Origin: CALAGB01 sp963713965
Lineage (GTDB): Bacteria; Chloroflexota; Chloroflexia; Thermomicrobiales; Thermomicrobiaceae
Reading direction: 5' to 3'
DNA length: 64,000 nt
Assembly: GCA_963713965.1 (NCBI GenBank)
Contig: OY970217.1
Span: 744,001-808,000, forward strand
Below are positions 8,514 to 17,059 of this stretch, piece after piece (position 1 is the first letter of the stretch; each line of letters starts with the position of its first letter). The translations under genes and the position numbers were made by a program. Below the pieces are notes generated by a model. That model was not told the DNA's origin. It ran no database searches and saw only the letters and a list, made by a program, of their open reading frames with translations.

Positions 8514-9614
8514 CTAGCGGACCTTGCCTCGCGCGATCACGTCCCAACAGCCGGTAACCTCGCCATCACGCACCACGAACATTTCATCTTGCAGATTAAC
8601 CGTCGGGCAGACGTGGTTCGGGATGATCTCGATCCGATCGCCAACCTTGAGGTCTCGCGCATTCTCCGGCAGTTCGATGACGCCATGCTCTTCGCTCACA
8701 CGGACGATGGTCGCGTCTGGGTATTCGACCACGTAGCCGAAGCCCTTCTTCGATGGTGACGGGTCCATGGCGAGTGTCTTCGAACCGGAGTCGACCACCG
8801 CCCGGTCCGGCGCGGGGCGACTCACCACGGTCGCAAGGATGCGGCATGCGCAGCGTTCCGGCGTGATGCGGCCGAAGCGGAACGCGGTGTTGTCGTTGAA
8901 GACGTACGTGCCAGGACGCATCTCGGTGATGCCGTCGATCTTAGTGGTTGCGAACGCGGCGGGCGTGGAGCCCACACTGACCACATCGATATCGAAGCCA
9001 TTTTCACGCAACAGGTTCGCGGTGGCGACGAGATTTGCCCCTGCCTGGCGCGCGACTTCGCCTAAATCGTCGGCATCCTTGGCCGCGGCCACGTGCCCCT
9101 CGTGCGTCATGATGCCGCGAATCCGCAGACCCGGCATCGCTGCGAGTTGACGAGCGAGTGCGAGCACCTCTTCACCTGGCTTTAGACCGGCACGATTCAG
9201 TCCCGTGTTGACCTCAATGAGCACGTCAAGGCGTTTTCCAGCCTGCTCACACGCGTCCGACAGCTTCTGCGCGGCGTCGATGCCGTCGACCGCGACCATC
9301 ATGTGGGCACGGTCCATGAGGGCCAGCAGTCGCCGGATCTTCTGCTCTCCGACGATCTCGTTGGCCACCAGAACGTCGTTAAGCGCGCCTGAATCAACCA
9401 GCACCTCGGCTTCGCCCAGTTTGGCGCAGGTCCCGCCGATCGCACCCGCATCGATCTGCATGCGTGCGATCTCAGCCGTCTTATGCGTCTTCTGATGAGG
9501 ACGCACCTTGATTCCACGTGAAGCCGCGTATTCAGCCATCTCAGCAATATTCTGCTCGAGGATCTCCTCGTGCACGACCAAACACGGTGTATCCAGCGCT
9601 TCTTTGAAACCCAT
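8514..9614 (-). CDS. DSD1-family PLP enzyme (D-threonine aldolase / D-serine dehydratase-like)
   Basis: A 366-residue fold-type III PLP enzyme with an alanine racemase-like barrel. The PLP lysine is Lys45 in RPHQKTHKT, the family signature. The C-terminal metal site IIPNHVCPTVN supplies His334 and Cys336, as in metal-dependent D-threonine aldolases and eukaryotic-type D-serine dehydratases. It acts on D-beta-hydroxy amino acids; which one cannot be decided here. It begins 21 bases after the stop of the Gfo/Idh gene, with a good AAGGGG ribosome site, so the two form one leftward operon. Confidence 0.88.
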   Translation of the reverse strand: MGFKEALDTPCLVVHEEILEQNIAEMAEYAASRGIKVRPHQKTHKTAEIARMQIDAGAIGGTCAKLGEAEVLVDSGALNDVLVANEIVGEQKIRRLLALMDRAHMMVAVDGIDAAQKLSDACEQAGKRLDVLIEVNTGLNRAGLKPGEEVLALARQLAAMPGLRIRGIMTHEGHVAAAKDADDLGEVARQAGANLVATANLLRENGFDIDVVSVGSTPAAFATTKIDGITEMRPGTYVFNDNTAFRFGRITPERCACRILATVVSRPAPDRAVVDSGSKTLAMDPSPSKKGFGYVVEYPDATIVRVSEEHGVIELPENARDLKVGDRIEIIPNHVCPTVNLQDEMFVVRDGEVTGCWDVIARGKVR

Positions 9615-9635
9615 TTCCCGCCCCTTTGCCTGCTG

Positions 9636-10688
9636 CTAAACCGGCCACTTCTTGCCGCTGGTATCTATCCAGCGCGCCAATTCCTGGCTCTTGACCGCGC
9701 CGTCGACGATTTCCTGAACCTTCATCCCATCCTCGAAGGATGGAGCCCGTGGCTCGCCACTCAATATACCGTTGGCCCAATCGTATGCCAGTTGCGTGAA
9801 TGGGCCAACACGTGGATCGACTGTCTTCGGCAGTTCAAAGGTCAGATCGTCCGGAATCGCGAGCTCGGCGATCGCCTGCTGTCCACGTTTCGTACCGAAG
9901 ATCTTGCCATCATTGCGCACCGCCAGCACGCCCTCGGTTCCGACCGCCACCATCTCGTCGCCGAGATCGACCGGCGAAGAGGAACAGGCATGAATCGACC
10001 CAATTGCCCCAGTTCCGAATTGGATCAGGATCGAAAAATTCGAATCGGCTTGCTCGGCATCAATATCAGCTAGCGCGGGATTCGTGCGCGCCCCAGCCAC
10101 GGCATGGACGTCGCCAAACCACCAGCGCAACGTGTCGACGTAGTCGTAACCCAGCTGCTGCATAAGGCTGAGCCGCGGTTCCAGTGGCATCATCGACCGG
10201 CGACGCACATACGGAGAGCGAAACGCCGTCACGCTTATCGACTGCAACTCGCCGATGTAGCCTCCGTCAATGAGCTGTTTGGCGCGCATGCGAGCGGGTA
10301 CGAACCTCGATGGAAAGACGATCGATCCCTGCACCTGGCCGTCACGAGCCACCCGGTGCATATCACGTGCTTCGGCTCCGGTCCGCGCCATGGGGGAATC
10401 GCACAGGATGTGAAGGCCGTTTTCGACAGCGGCAACGACCAGTCCATGATGCAGCTCCGTCGGAGCCGCGATGGTCACTGCGTCCAGTCCAGCGCGCCGG
10501 TACATCACCCGGTAGTCGTCGAAGTAGTTAGGGATCTGATAGCGCGCGGCAATTGACGAGACCGGGCTTGCATCCGCCGGCGCGACCGCGATCAACTCAA
10601 CGTGCGGAACCTGCCGCAGACCTGGAATGTGAATGGCAGCTCCGTCGGCCGTTGCTACGACCCCCACGCGGAGCGGTTTGGTTTGCAC
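9636..10688 (-). CDS. Gfo/Idh/MocA-family oxidoreductase-like protein with altered catalytic motif
   Basis: A 350-residue protein with the Gfo/Idh/MocA architecture: an N-terminal Rossmann domain, then an alpha/beta domain from about residue 125. The NAD-binding loop is weak (GVVATADGAAIHIPGL) and the usual EKP motif, whose lysine is catalytic in characterised members, is replaced by CDSPMA. It may therefore be an inactive or repurposed relative. It starts with GTG, preceded by GGAGGG about 12 bases away. It is co-transcribed with the DSD1-family gene, which hints at a shared hydroxy-amino-acid or sugar-derived substrate, but this is inference. Confidence 0.82.
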   Translation of the reverse strand: MQTKPLRVGVVATADGAAIHIPGLRQVPHVELIAVAPADASPVSSIAARYQIPNYFDDYRVMYRRAGLDAVTIAAPTELHHGLVVAAVENGLHILCDSPMARTGAEARDMHRVARDGQVQGSIVFPSRFVPARMRAKQLIDGGYIGELQSISVTAFRSPYVRRRSMMPLEPRLSLMQQLGYDYVDTLRWWFGDVHAVAGARTNPALADIDAEQADSNFSILIQFGTGAIGSIHACSSSPVDLGDEMVAVGTEGVLAVRNDGKIFGTKRGQQAIAELAIPDDLTFELPKTVDPRVGPFTQLAYDWANGILSGEPRAPSFEDGMKVQEIVDGAVKSQELARWIDTSGKKWPV

Positions 10689-10764
10689 GAAACGAGTGTC
10701 CCTCCAGATCGTCCGGACTTTTCAATCAAGTATCTTCGGCGGCCGGTGACGGCGCAACGTACGG

Positions 10765-11418
10765 TCAGCCACGCGGAAGTACGCGCACGCGGTGCCCTTC
10801 CAGCCGCAACCGTCCATCGCAGAAGAGCCGGACCGCCTGTGGGTAGAGTTCGCATTCGCGCTGAAACACGCGCGCGCCGAGCGCACCGGCGTCATCATCT
10901 TCAAGTACAGGGAGGCAAGACTGCAGGATAATTGGCCCGGCATCGTAGTGCTCATCCACGAAATGGACCGTGCAGCCGGACACTTTCATGCCGGACTCGA
11001 TCACGTTCTGATGAACCTTATTCCCATAGTTCCCCTTGCCGCCAAAGAGCGGGAGCAACGCCGGATGGATGTTCATTACTCGGCCGATGTATCGGCTCGG
11101 AATTTCAATCATGGACAGGAAGCCGGCCATCAACACGAGGTCCGGACACTCTTGTTCCAGGATTTCATGGATTGCGGCGCTGAACGCGTGCCACGTTTCG
11201 AACGACCGGCGCGGAACGATGGACAACGGGATGTTCGCGGATCGCGCCACCTCAACTCCACGTACCCGGGACCGGCTGCTGATCACGCGCGTGAAGTCGA
11301 CGTCGATGCGTCCATCCTGGTTGGCGCGGATGAAGTTTTCAAGTGTTCGACCGGAGCCCGAAAGCAAGACCACGACGCGATTGCGAGCGCGCTCGTGTGA
11401 ATCCGAACCGGAAGTCAT
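10765..11418 (-). CDS. purN: Phosphoribosylglycinamide formyltransferase
   Basis: A 217-residue GAR transformylase (10-formyl-THF dependent), step 3 of de novo purine synthesis. The phosphate loop is LLSGSGRTLENF. The catalytic triad is visible as NIHPALLPLF (Asn and His) and the later VDEHYDAGPII (Asp). The ATG at 11418 follows GGAGG; the frame extends to 11457 without support. It is divergent from guaA and purD, with only about 130 bases between, so the purine genes may share control. It carries the GNYGNKVHQ version of the loop after the active site. Confidence 0.93.
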   Translation of the reverse strand: MTSGSDSHERARNRVVVLLSGSGRTLENFIRANQDGRIDVDFTRVISSRSRVRGVEVARSANIPLSIVPRRSFETWHAFSAAIHEILEQECPDLVLMAGFLSMIEIPSRYIGRVMNIHPALLPLFGGKGNYGNKVHQNVIESGMKVSGCTVHFVDEHYDAGPIILQSCLPVLEDDDAGALGARVFQRECELYPQAVRLFCDGRLRLEGHRVRVLPRG

Positions 11419-11546
11419 TGGTCCGTCCACCTCCCGCGGCGATGATACACGGTTCACGCGTCCAACATCAGAGAGCAGGAATCACGCGGTAGAATAGGGA
11501 CAGGATTGACCCGTTCGCTTGGAGCGCTCGAAGGCAAGGAGAGCAG

Positions 11547-13166
11547 TTGCAGACCGAGCAGAATTCGACCAGACATCCTGCTGTTGACGACGCGACGGAT
11601 GAGCAGACTCACGGTTCGATGGGTTTGGACGAATCGGTTGATGCCGTGGTCGCGCTCGACTTTGGAGCCCAGTACGCACAGCTCATCACTCGACGAGTGC
11701 GCGAGGCAAATGTCTACTGTGAAATGCTGCCGCACGACGTGACCTGGGAAGAGGTCGAGCACCTGCATCCACGCGGGGTCATCCTCTCGGGCGGACCAAT
11801 GAGCGTCTACGCTCCGGGTGCACCGAAAATGCCGGACTGGGTGCTGGAGCGCGGTCTACCGGTTCTCGGGATCTGCTACGGCATGCAATTGCTGGCCGAT
11901 GCGTTGGGCGGGAAAGTGGCAGAGGCGACTGAGCGCGAGTTCGGGCCCGCCAGCATCCACATCACGCATCCTGAAGGCATCTTCAAGGACCTGCCGGGGA
12001 ACGTCGACGTCTGGATGAGCCACGGCGACCGCATTGATGAATTACCCGAAGGCTTCGTCTCTCTCGCCGAGAGCTCCAATTCTCCGCTCGCCGCCATGAG
12101 CCGAGGCAATCTGGTCGGCCTGCAATTCCATCCTGAGGTGGCGCACACGCCGCTCGGCGGTGCCATGTTGCGCAACTTCCTGTATGACGTCTGCGGCTGC
12201 ACTGGCAACTGGAGCTCAGAGTCCTTCGTTCACACAGCTATCGATGCCATACGCGCCGAGGTTGGCTCAGAGCGTGTGTTGCTGGCCCTCTCCGGCGGCG
12301 TCGACTCCTCAGTCGTCGCCGCCCTCATCCATCGCGCCATCGGCGATCAACTCACGCCAGTCTTCGTCAACACCGGAATGCTGCGCGAGGGCGAAGCAGA
12401 GACGGTGCGAGAAGTCTTCGGCCGACATTTCCACATGAATTTGGTCTATGTCGACGCCACCGACCGATTTCTCGAGCGGCTCTCCGGAGTGATCGATCCT
12501 GAAGACAAGCGCAAGATCATCGGCGATGAGTTCGTCCGCGTCTTCGAGCGAGCGGCCGATGAGCACGGTCCGTTCAAGTATCTTGCGCAGGGCACACTCT
12601 ATCCGGACGTGATCGAGAGTGCCACGAAGATTTCGAAGACGGCCGACAAAATCAAGACGCACCACAATGTGGGCGGTTTGCCCGAGGACTTGCAGTTCGA
12701 GCTTATCGAGCCGTTGCGCCTCCTCTTCAAGGATGAAGTGCGCACCGCGGGTAAGCTTCTCGGCCTGCCCGATGAGATCGTGAATCGGCAGCCATTCCCC
12801 GGCCCTGGTCTGGCGGTCCGGATCCTCGGACCGGTTCGCGAGGAGTCCCTGGCGATCCTGCGGCGAGCCGACGCCATCGTGCGTCAGGAGATCGAAGCCG
12901 CGGGACTGGCCGACGAGATCTGGCAGTTCTTCGCCGTCCTCCTGCCGGTGCAATCGACCGGGGTCATGGGGGACAGCCGAACCTACGCGCAGGTTTGTGC
13001 AATTCGCGCGGTAAACAGCGAGGATGCCATGACGGCCGACTGGGCCCGGCTTCCCTACGATCTGCTGGCCCGCATGAGCAACCGAATCGTGAACGAAGTG
13101 CGCGGCATCAACCGCGTCGTTTACGACATCTCGAGCAAGCCGCCATCCACCATCGAATGGGAGTAA
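11547..13166 (+). CDS. guaA: GMP synthase (glutamine-hydrolysing)
   Basis: A 539-residue enzyme that converts XMP to GMP. The N-terminal class I amidotransferase domain (about 30-215) has the nucleophile elbow GICYGMQ and the catalytic LQFHPEVAHT. The ATP-pyrophosphatase domain has the P-loop LSGGVDSSV. The C-terminal dimerisation domain ends with the conserved KPPSTIEWE. A TTG at 11547 sits 6 bases after AAGGAGAG and is preferred; an ATG at 11619 is the alternative and would remove a poorly conserved 24-residue leader. purD follows after 6 bases. Confidence 0.96.
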   Translation: MQTEQNSTRHPAVDDATDEQTHGSMGLDESVDAVVALDFGAQYAQLITRRVREANVYCEMLPHDVTWEEVEHLHPRGVILSGGPMSVYAPGAPKMPDWVLERGLPVLGICYGMQLLADALGGKVAEATEREFGPASIHITHPEGIFKDLPGNVDVWMSHGDRIDELPEGFVSLAESSNSPLAAMSRGNLVGLQFHPEVAHTPLGGAMLRNFLYDVCGCTGNWSSESFVHTAIDAIRAEVGSERVLLALSGGVDSSVVAALIHRAIGDQLTPVFVNTGMLREGEAETVREVFGRHFHMNLVYVDATDRFLERLSGVIDPEDKRKIIGDEFVRVFERAADEHGPFKYLAQGTLYPDVIESATKISKTADKIKTHHNVGGLPEDLQFELIEPLRLLFKDEVRTAGKLLGLPDEIVNRQPFPGPGLAVRILGPVREESLAILRRADAIVRQEIEAAGLADEIWQFFAVLLPVQSTGVMGDSRTYAQVCAIRAVNSEDAMTADWARLPYDLLARMSNRIVNEVRGINRVVYDISSKPPSTIEWE

Positions 13167-13172
13167 GCAATC

Positions 13173-14453
13173 GTGTCGATGAGGGTTTTGGTCGTCGGGA
13201 GCGGCGCCCGGGAGCATGCACTTGTCTGGAAACTGGCACAGTCTCCTGACGTTGACGCCATTTACGCGGCGCCCGGCAACGCAGGTACGTCTCAGATCGC
13301 GATCAACCTCCCGATCGCGGTTTCAGACACAGACGGACTTGTGGCCGCGGCTCGCCGTGAACGCATCGACCTGACCGTCGTGGGTCCAGAAGACCCTCTG
13401 GCCGACGGATTGGCCGACTCCTTCATCGCTAACGACCTCGCGGTGTTTGGACCGGTCGCTGAAGCGGCCCGAATTGAGAGCAGCAAGGCCTGGGCGAAAG
13501 ACGTGATGCAGTCCGCCGGTGTGCCGACCGCACGCTCTGAGCGCTTCACCGACCTCTCGGCAGCTCTCGACGCGATTTTTGACGCGGATCTGCCGCTCGT
13601 CATCAAGGCTGATGGACTCGCGGCAGGGAAAGGCGTGATCATCGCGGAGACGCGGTCGGATGCCGAACAAGCAGTGCGATCGATGCTCGCCGACGGTGCG
13701 TTTGGCTCGGCCGGCCAGGAGATCTTGATCGAGGAGTATCTGACCGGCCGAGAAGTCTCCGTTCTGGCGCTGACCGACGGCGAGACAACCTACCCGCTCT
13801 TGCCAGCCTGCGACTACAAGCGCGCCAACGACCACGACCAGGGGCTGAACACCGGCGGCATGGGGGCTTATGCGCCAGTTGGAGCGGTCGATGTCGCCAT
13901 GGCCAGCCGCATCCAGGAGGAGATCCTCGCCCCGACAATCATGGAATTGCGAAGGCGAGGCATCACGTATCGCGGCGTCCTCTATGCCGGACTGATGCTC
14001 ACGAGCAGTGGACCGATGGTGATCGAGTTCAACTGCCGTTTCGGTGACCCTGAGACCGAGGTCGTACTCCCGATGATGAGGGAGGACCTGCTGCCGTACC
14101 TGGCCGCATGCGCAAACGGCACGCTTGGCTCGTTGCCCGTCCCATCCTGGCATGAAGGCGCGTGTGTTTCCGTGGTTCTGGCCTCCGGTGGATATCCGCT
14201 TGGCTACTCGAAAGGCTACGAGATCAGCGGCCTGGACCAGTTGCCCAACGATGTGGTCGTCTTCCACGCTGGAACATCGCTCGACGATGACCAACGCGTT
14301 TTGACCAGCGGTGGACGCGTCGTGGCAGTCACCGCGCGCGGCGAATCCATGGCAGCCGCCCGTGATCGCGCCTATCAGGCGGTCGAGATGGTGACCTTCC
14401 AGGATCGTCACTTCCGCCACGACATCGCCCTCCGCGAGATCGCCAATACCTGA
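13173..14453 (+). CDS. purD: Phosphoribosylamine-glycine ligase
   Basis: A 426-residue ATP-grasp enzyme, step 2 of purine synthesis (GAR synthetase). The N-terminal VLVVGSGAREHALVWKL is diagnostic. ATP-grasp segments include LPLVIKADGLAAGKGV and EFNCRFGDPETEVVLP. A GTG at 13173, 9 bases after GGGAG, is preferred over the ATG at 13179. It is co-transcribed with guaA; purN is divergent nearby, but the rest of the pur pathway is not in the window. Confidence 0.96.
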   Translation: MSMRVLVVGSGAREHALVWKLAQSPDVDAIYAAPGNAGTSQIAINLPIAVSDTDGLVAAARRERIDLTVVGPEDPLADGLADSFIANDLAVFGPVAEAARIESSKAWAKDVMQSAGVPTARSERFTDLSAALDAIFDADLPLVIKADGLAAGKGVIIAETRSDAEQAVRSMLADGAFGSAGQEILIEEYLTGREVSVLALTDGETTYPLLPACDYKRANDHDQGLNTGGMGAYAPVGAVDVAMASRIQEEILAPTIMELRRRGITYRGVLYAGLMLTSSGPMVIEFNCRFGDPETEVVLPMMREDLLPYLAACANGTLGSLPVPSWHEGACVSVVLASGGYPLGYSKGYEISGLDQLPNDVVVFHAGTSLDDDQRVLTSGGRVVAVTARGESMAAARDRAYQAVEMVTFQDRHFRHDIALREIANT

Positions 14454-14550
14454 ACAGTCACCAACTTCCGTCTGTGCGGGTGACGCACGCGTCGCCCACC
14501 GTGTGCCCGCGGCTTTGGAGCCAATCGATTACACCTCCGCGCTCTCCGCG

Positions 14551-14575
14551 GTAGGGGCGAAGCTTGCTTTCGCCC
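14551..14575 (+). repeat. Short dispersed repeat, copy 1
   Basis: A 25-base unit beginning GTAGGGGCGAAGCTTGC and ending TTCGCCC. It contains its own small palindrome (GGGCGAA...TTCGCCC), so it can form a hairpin. One mismatch to copy 2. Confidence 0.7.
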
Positions 14576-14626
14576 ACGATGCACTCTCGCATCAAACCAT
14601 CTAGTTCGTCTCACCCGCTCCCTATG

Positions 14627-14651
14627 GTAGGGGCGAAGCTTGCCTTCGCCC
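14627..14651 (+). repeat. Short dispersed repeat, copy 2
   Basis: Same 25-base unit as the copy 76 bases upstream, in the same orientation, with C for T at one position (GCTTGCCTTCGCCC). Confidence 0.7.
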
Positions 14652-14751
14652 TGTGGCTGGCGATTCTCGTGCGGAATTCAGTCACGCAATTGTGGACGGG
14701 GTGCGCGTGACGACTTCCGTGTAACCCCGCAGGGGTGTCACGCCGAGCGAT

Positions 14752-14769
14752 GGCAAGCTTCGCCCCTAC
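14752..14769 (-). repeat. Short dispersed repeat, inverted partial copy 3
   Basis: GGCAAGCTTCGCCCCTAC is the exact reverse complement of the first 18 bases of copy 2. With copy 2 it makes a long-range inverted pair about 100 bases apart. Confidence 0.7.
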
Positions 14770-14971
14770 TTGCTGTGGCGTTATGTGCCTTCGAGGGAGT
14801 CGGGTCGCACGAGAACGAATTGGAAGACGCATGCGTCGCCCGTACAGACGAGAGTCCTACGCCTGGACAGATCAGACCGAACCAACCAGAAAATCGAACG
14901 TTAAAGACGTTCCGGAGAGCCGAAGCCCTCCGGAGACGCCAAGTGGGGATGGAAGGAGACCGGTAAATGCG

Positions 14972-15706
14972 TTAGGCAGTCGCTGGTGGTCCAATCGCGA
15001 TCCAACCGTTCCGCACGGCGCAGAGCACCGCTTGAACGCGATCATTGACATCCAGCTTGCGGAGCACCGACGTCATGTGATTCTTGACCGTCTGCTCGGT
15101 GATGAAGAGCTCGTCGGCGATCTCTTTGTTCGAGAGGCCCTGGGCTACGCAGTCCAAAACCTCGATCTCGCGCACCGAAAGCGGAAGCTTCGGGCTCGAG
15201 GGAAGAATGCTCTCGGACTCAACGTCTTCGCCGTCGCCGGTAAGCTGTCGGAACTCGGTCAGCACTCGCCAGGCGAGCTCCGGGCGAGACAACACCGCGG
15301 TATTGATGATCTGTTCGCCTCGAATGACGCGCTCGAGCGAATTGGTTAGCTCAGATGCTTCAATGTCCTTAGTCAGGAACGCCGAGGCTCCAGCGCGAAC
15401 CGCCTCGAAGAGCCGCTCGTCGTCGATGTGCATGGAAAGAATGACCACGTGCATGGATGGATGTTGCTTCTTGAGGATACGTGCGACGTTGAGCCCGGTG
15501 ATGCCCGGAAGCTGTACGTCAACGAGCGCAAGGTTCGGTCGGTGGATGTCTGCTTCGCGGATGGCCTCGTGCCCGTTCGCGGCCTCTGAAACCACGGTAA
15601 AGGAGCCACCTTCAGCGATCAATCGCCGCAATCCTTGCCGGAAGAGCGGATGATCGTCCACGATGAGTACGCGCTTTTCCGCGGAAGCTTGTCGTCGCCG
15701 TTCCAT
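14972..15706 (-). CDS. NarL/FixJ-family response regulator (REC-LuxR HTH)
   Basis: A 244-residue two-component regulator. The receiver domain (12-130) has acidic residues in LIVDDHPLFRQG, the phospho-acceptor Asp63 in LALVDVQLPG and the lysine in FLTKDIEASEL. A linker of about 40 residues leads to the LuxR-type HTH: PLSVREIEVLDCVAQGLSNKEIA and TVKNHMTSVLRKL. No partner histidine kinase is adjacent, so it is an orphan in this window. It has an unusually long upstream region. DNA-binding transcription control is certain from the family; the signal is unknown. Confidence 0.93.
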   Translation of the reverse strand: MERRRQASAEKRVLIVDDHPLFRQGLRRLIAEGGSFTVVSEAANGHEAIREADIHRPNLALVDVQLPGITGLNVARILKKQHPSMHVVILSMHIDDERLFEAVRAGASAFLTKDIEASELTNSLERVIRGEQIINTAVLSRPELAWRVLTEFRQLTGDGEDVESESILPSSPKLPLSVREIEVLDCVAQGLSNKEIADELFITEQTVKNHMTSVLRKLDVNDRVQAVLCAVRNGWIAIGPPATA

Positions 15707-16036
15707 TGCGTCCCCCGTAATCGCGTCGGCGCTGACTGCGCCTTCCAGCCCCAGTGCATCTCCCCCTTGCAGGTCCGTTCCCCTGCGCTTTCTCTGTGTT
15801 CCACTCTAGGCGAGGTGCCGTCCAGCTCACATAGGCGAAAGTGGCCGACCGGGGGAGGCCGCAAGTACTATGATGGTCGGGAAACGTTGTGACTTGACCG
15901 GCTGACACACGTTTGTAACGCCGAAAACCTGTGCCGCATGGTCATCGTATCATGTGTACGTACATATTGTAAATACGGAAGAGCATCGGTACGTTTGGGG
16001 GACTGAGGAGTCATTCTCCGGGACTATGCTGGGACC
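15707..16036. other. Upstream region of the response regulator, no gene seen
   Basis: 330 bases between the response regulator start and the NUDIX stop. No coding frame is credible. The part at 15940-15975 is AT-rich and carries a palindrome and promoter-like hexamers. Confidence 0.55.
15944..15973 (-). promoter_or_regulatory. Promoter-like site with palindrome upstream of the response regulator
   Basis: On the minus strand TTTACA and TACGAT are separated by 18 bases, and the 10-base palindrome TGTACGTACA (15955-15964) lies in the spacer. Such a placement fits an operator. A start here would give a leader of over 200 bases. Confidence 0.4.
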
Positions 16037-16588
16037 TTAGTCTGGTTTCAGGCCGGTTCCAAGCCAGCCGAGCAGTCCGATTATCGACTTTGAGTCGATG
16101 ATCTCGCCGGACCTGATGCGATTAGTGACAGTTTCGGCCTGTACGGTCACAACCTGAAGGTCCTCGTCCGCCTCCGGCTCGACCTCGCCAGATTTGAGAC
16201 CAGTCGCCACGAAAATAATGACTTCCTCATCTGCCCATCCCGGGCTGACGTAGAAACGAAGAAGCTCACGCACATCATCGGCGCTGTAGCCCGTCTCCTC
16301 TCGCAGCTCTCGAATGGCGGTCTGCAGAGGTGGTTCGCCCGGCTCTCGGGTTCCGGCGGGGAGCTCGAGCGTGCTTTGCCCGACGGGATGTCGATACTGC
16401 CGCACGAGAACGAAGTCCCCATTGGGAAGGACCGGAACGAGCGCTACGGCGCCCGGATGCTCGACCACCTCACGTCGATGCTCGCTGCCGTCGGCCACCC
16501 GCACCGTATCGACCCGTACCTTGATCAAGCGCCCATCAAAAACGCGCTGACTTTCGATCACGGTTTCATCAGCCACCATGCGCTCCAT
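16037..16588 (-). CDS. NUDIX hydrolase, ADP-ribose pyrophosphatase type
   Basis: A 183-residue NUDIX protein. The box GX5EX7REUXEEXGU is complete: GTREPGEPPLQTAIRELREETG. The preceding VVEHPGAVALVPV and VRQYRHPVG segments are typical of ADP-ribose/ADP-sugar pyrophosphatases (NudF-like). Start chosen at MERMVADE; the frame opens at 16624, and MVADET is also possible. Read leftward, the gene lies downstream of tRNA-Cys and its terminator. The substrate class is likely; the precise nucleotide sugar is not known. Confidence 0.88.
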   Translation of the reverse strand: MERMVADETVIESQRVFDGRLIKVRVDTVRVADGSEHRREVVEHPGAVALVPVLPNGDFVLVRQYRHPVGQSTLELPAGTREPGEPPLQTAIRELREETGYSADDVRELLRFYVSPGWADEEVIIFVATGLKSGEVEPEADEDLQVVTVQAETVTNRIRSGEIIDSKSIIGLLGWLGTGLKPD

Positions 16589-16620
16589 TTCGTGAGATCC
16601 AAAGGATATGTCCGCAGAAA

Positions 16621-16654
16621 ACAAAAACGGCAGCGACCGAATGGTCCTGCCGGG
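16621..16654 (-). terminator. Rho-independent terminator after tRNA-Cys
   Basis: On the minus strand a stem CGGCAGGACC/GGTCGCTGCCG with a four-base ATTC loop is followed by TTTTTGTTT. It begins 3 bases after the tRNA discriminator base. Confidence 0.85.
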
Positions 16655-16656
16655 AG

Positions 16657-16727
16657 GCGCCGGGCGGATTCGAACCGCCGATCAGAGTTTTGCAGACTCC
16701 TGCCTTGCCGCTTGGCTACGGCGCCAG
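16657..16727 (-). tRNA. tRNA-Cys (GCA)
   Basis: A 71-nucleotide cloverleaf. The acceptor pairs GGCGCCG with CGGCGCC, followed by discriminator U. The D arm is GCC-AAGCGGCAA-GGC. The anticodon stem is GGAGT/ACTCT around loop CTGCAAA with anticodon GCA, and the T arm is GGCGG-TTCGAAT-CCGCC. CCA is not encoded (the next bases are CCC), so a CCA-adding enzyme is required. The terminator lies directly after it. Confidence 0.96.
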
Positions 16728-16745
16728 ATTCTCTTGTGGACCGCG

Positions 16746-16754
16746 ATTGTAGCA
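16746..16754 (-). promoter_or_regulatory. Extended -10 promoter of tRNA-Cys
   Basis: Minus strand TGCTACAAT is an extended -10 whose TACAAT ends 18 bases before the tRNA 5' end, which fits a short tRNA leader. No clear -35. Confidence 0.55.
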
Positions 16755-17059
16755 CGGGGTTGTTCGATGGGGCTAGCCAATAACAACAACCGGAACAACA
16801 ACCCGGGCTAATTGTGAAGAACATTCCCAAGTGGGCAGCACTGGACTCAACGAGTGTGGCGTTGACGCCATGCCTGGATGGATCTACGGCCGATCGCCCC
16901 GGCGAAAAAACCGATTACCGTATTCCGCTTGCTTTCGTGCGACACATACTTGCAACCTTTCACCCCGATTTGCCACGCGTCCGTCGCATCTCGCGTGCTA
17001 CGCCAAGAATGGACGTGCGCTCGACAGACCTGCACGTCGCCATAGACAGGAGAAACGTG
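16755..17059. other. Intergenic stretch, no gene seen
   Basis: About 305 bases between the tRNA promoter and the membrane protein start. A frame in phase with the membrane protein opens at 16814, but it has no ribosome site and a composition unlike the downstream protein, so I treat it as noncoding. Confidence 0.5.

Larger units (their letters stand above)
14454..14971. other. Intergenic spacer with dispersed repeats, no gene seen
   Basis: 518 bases between purD and the convergent response regulator. No frame here looks coding. It holds three copies of a short GTAGGGGCGAAGCTTGCC-type repeat, two direct and one inverted, listed separately. Confidence 0.6.

Noticed and set aside
14551..14769. 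CRISPR array
   Set aside because: Only three copies, one inverted, with unequal spacing and no cas genes nearby.
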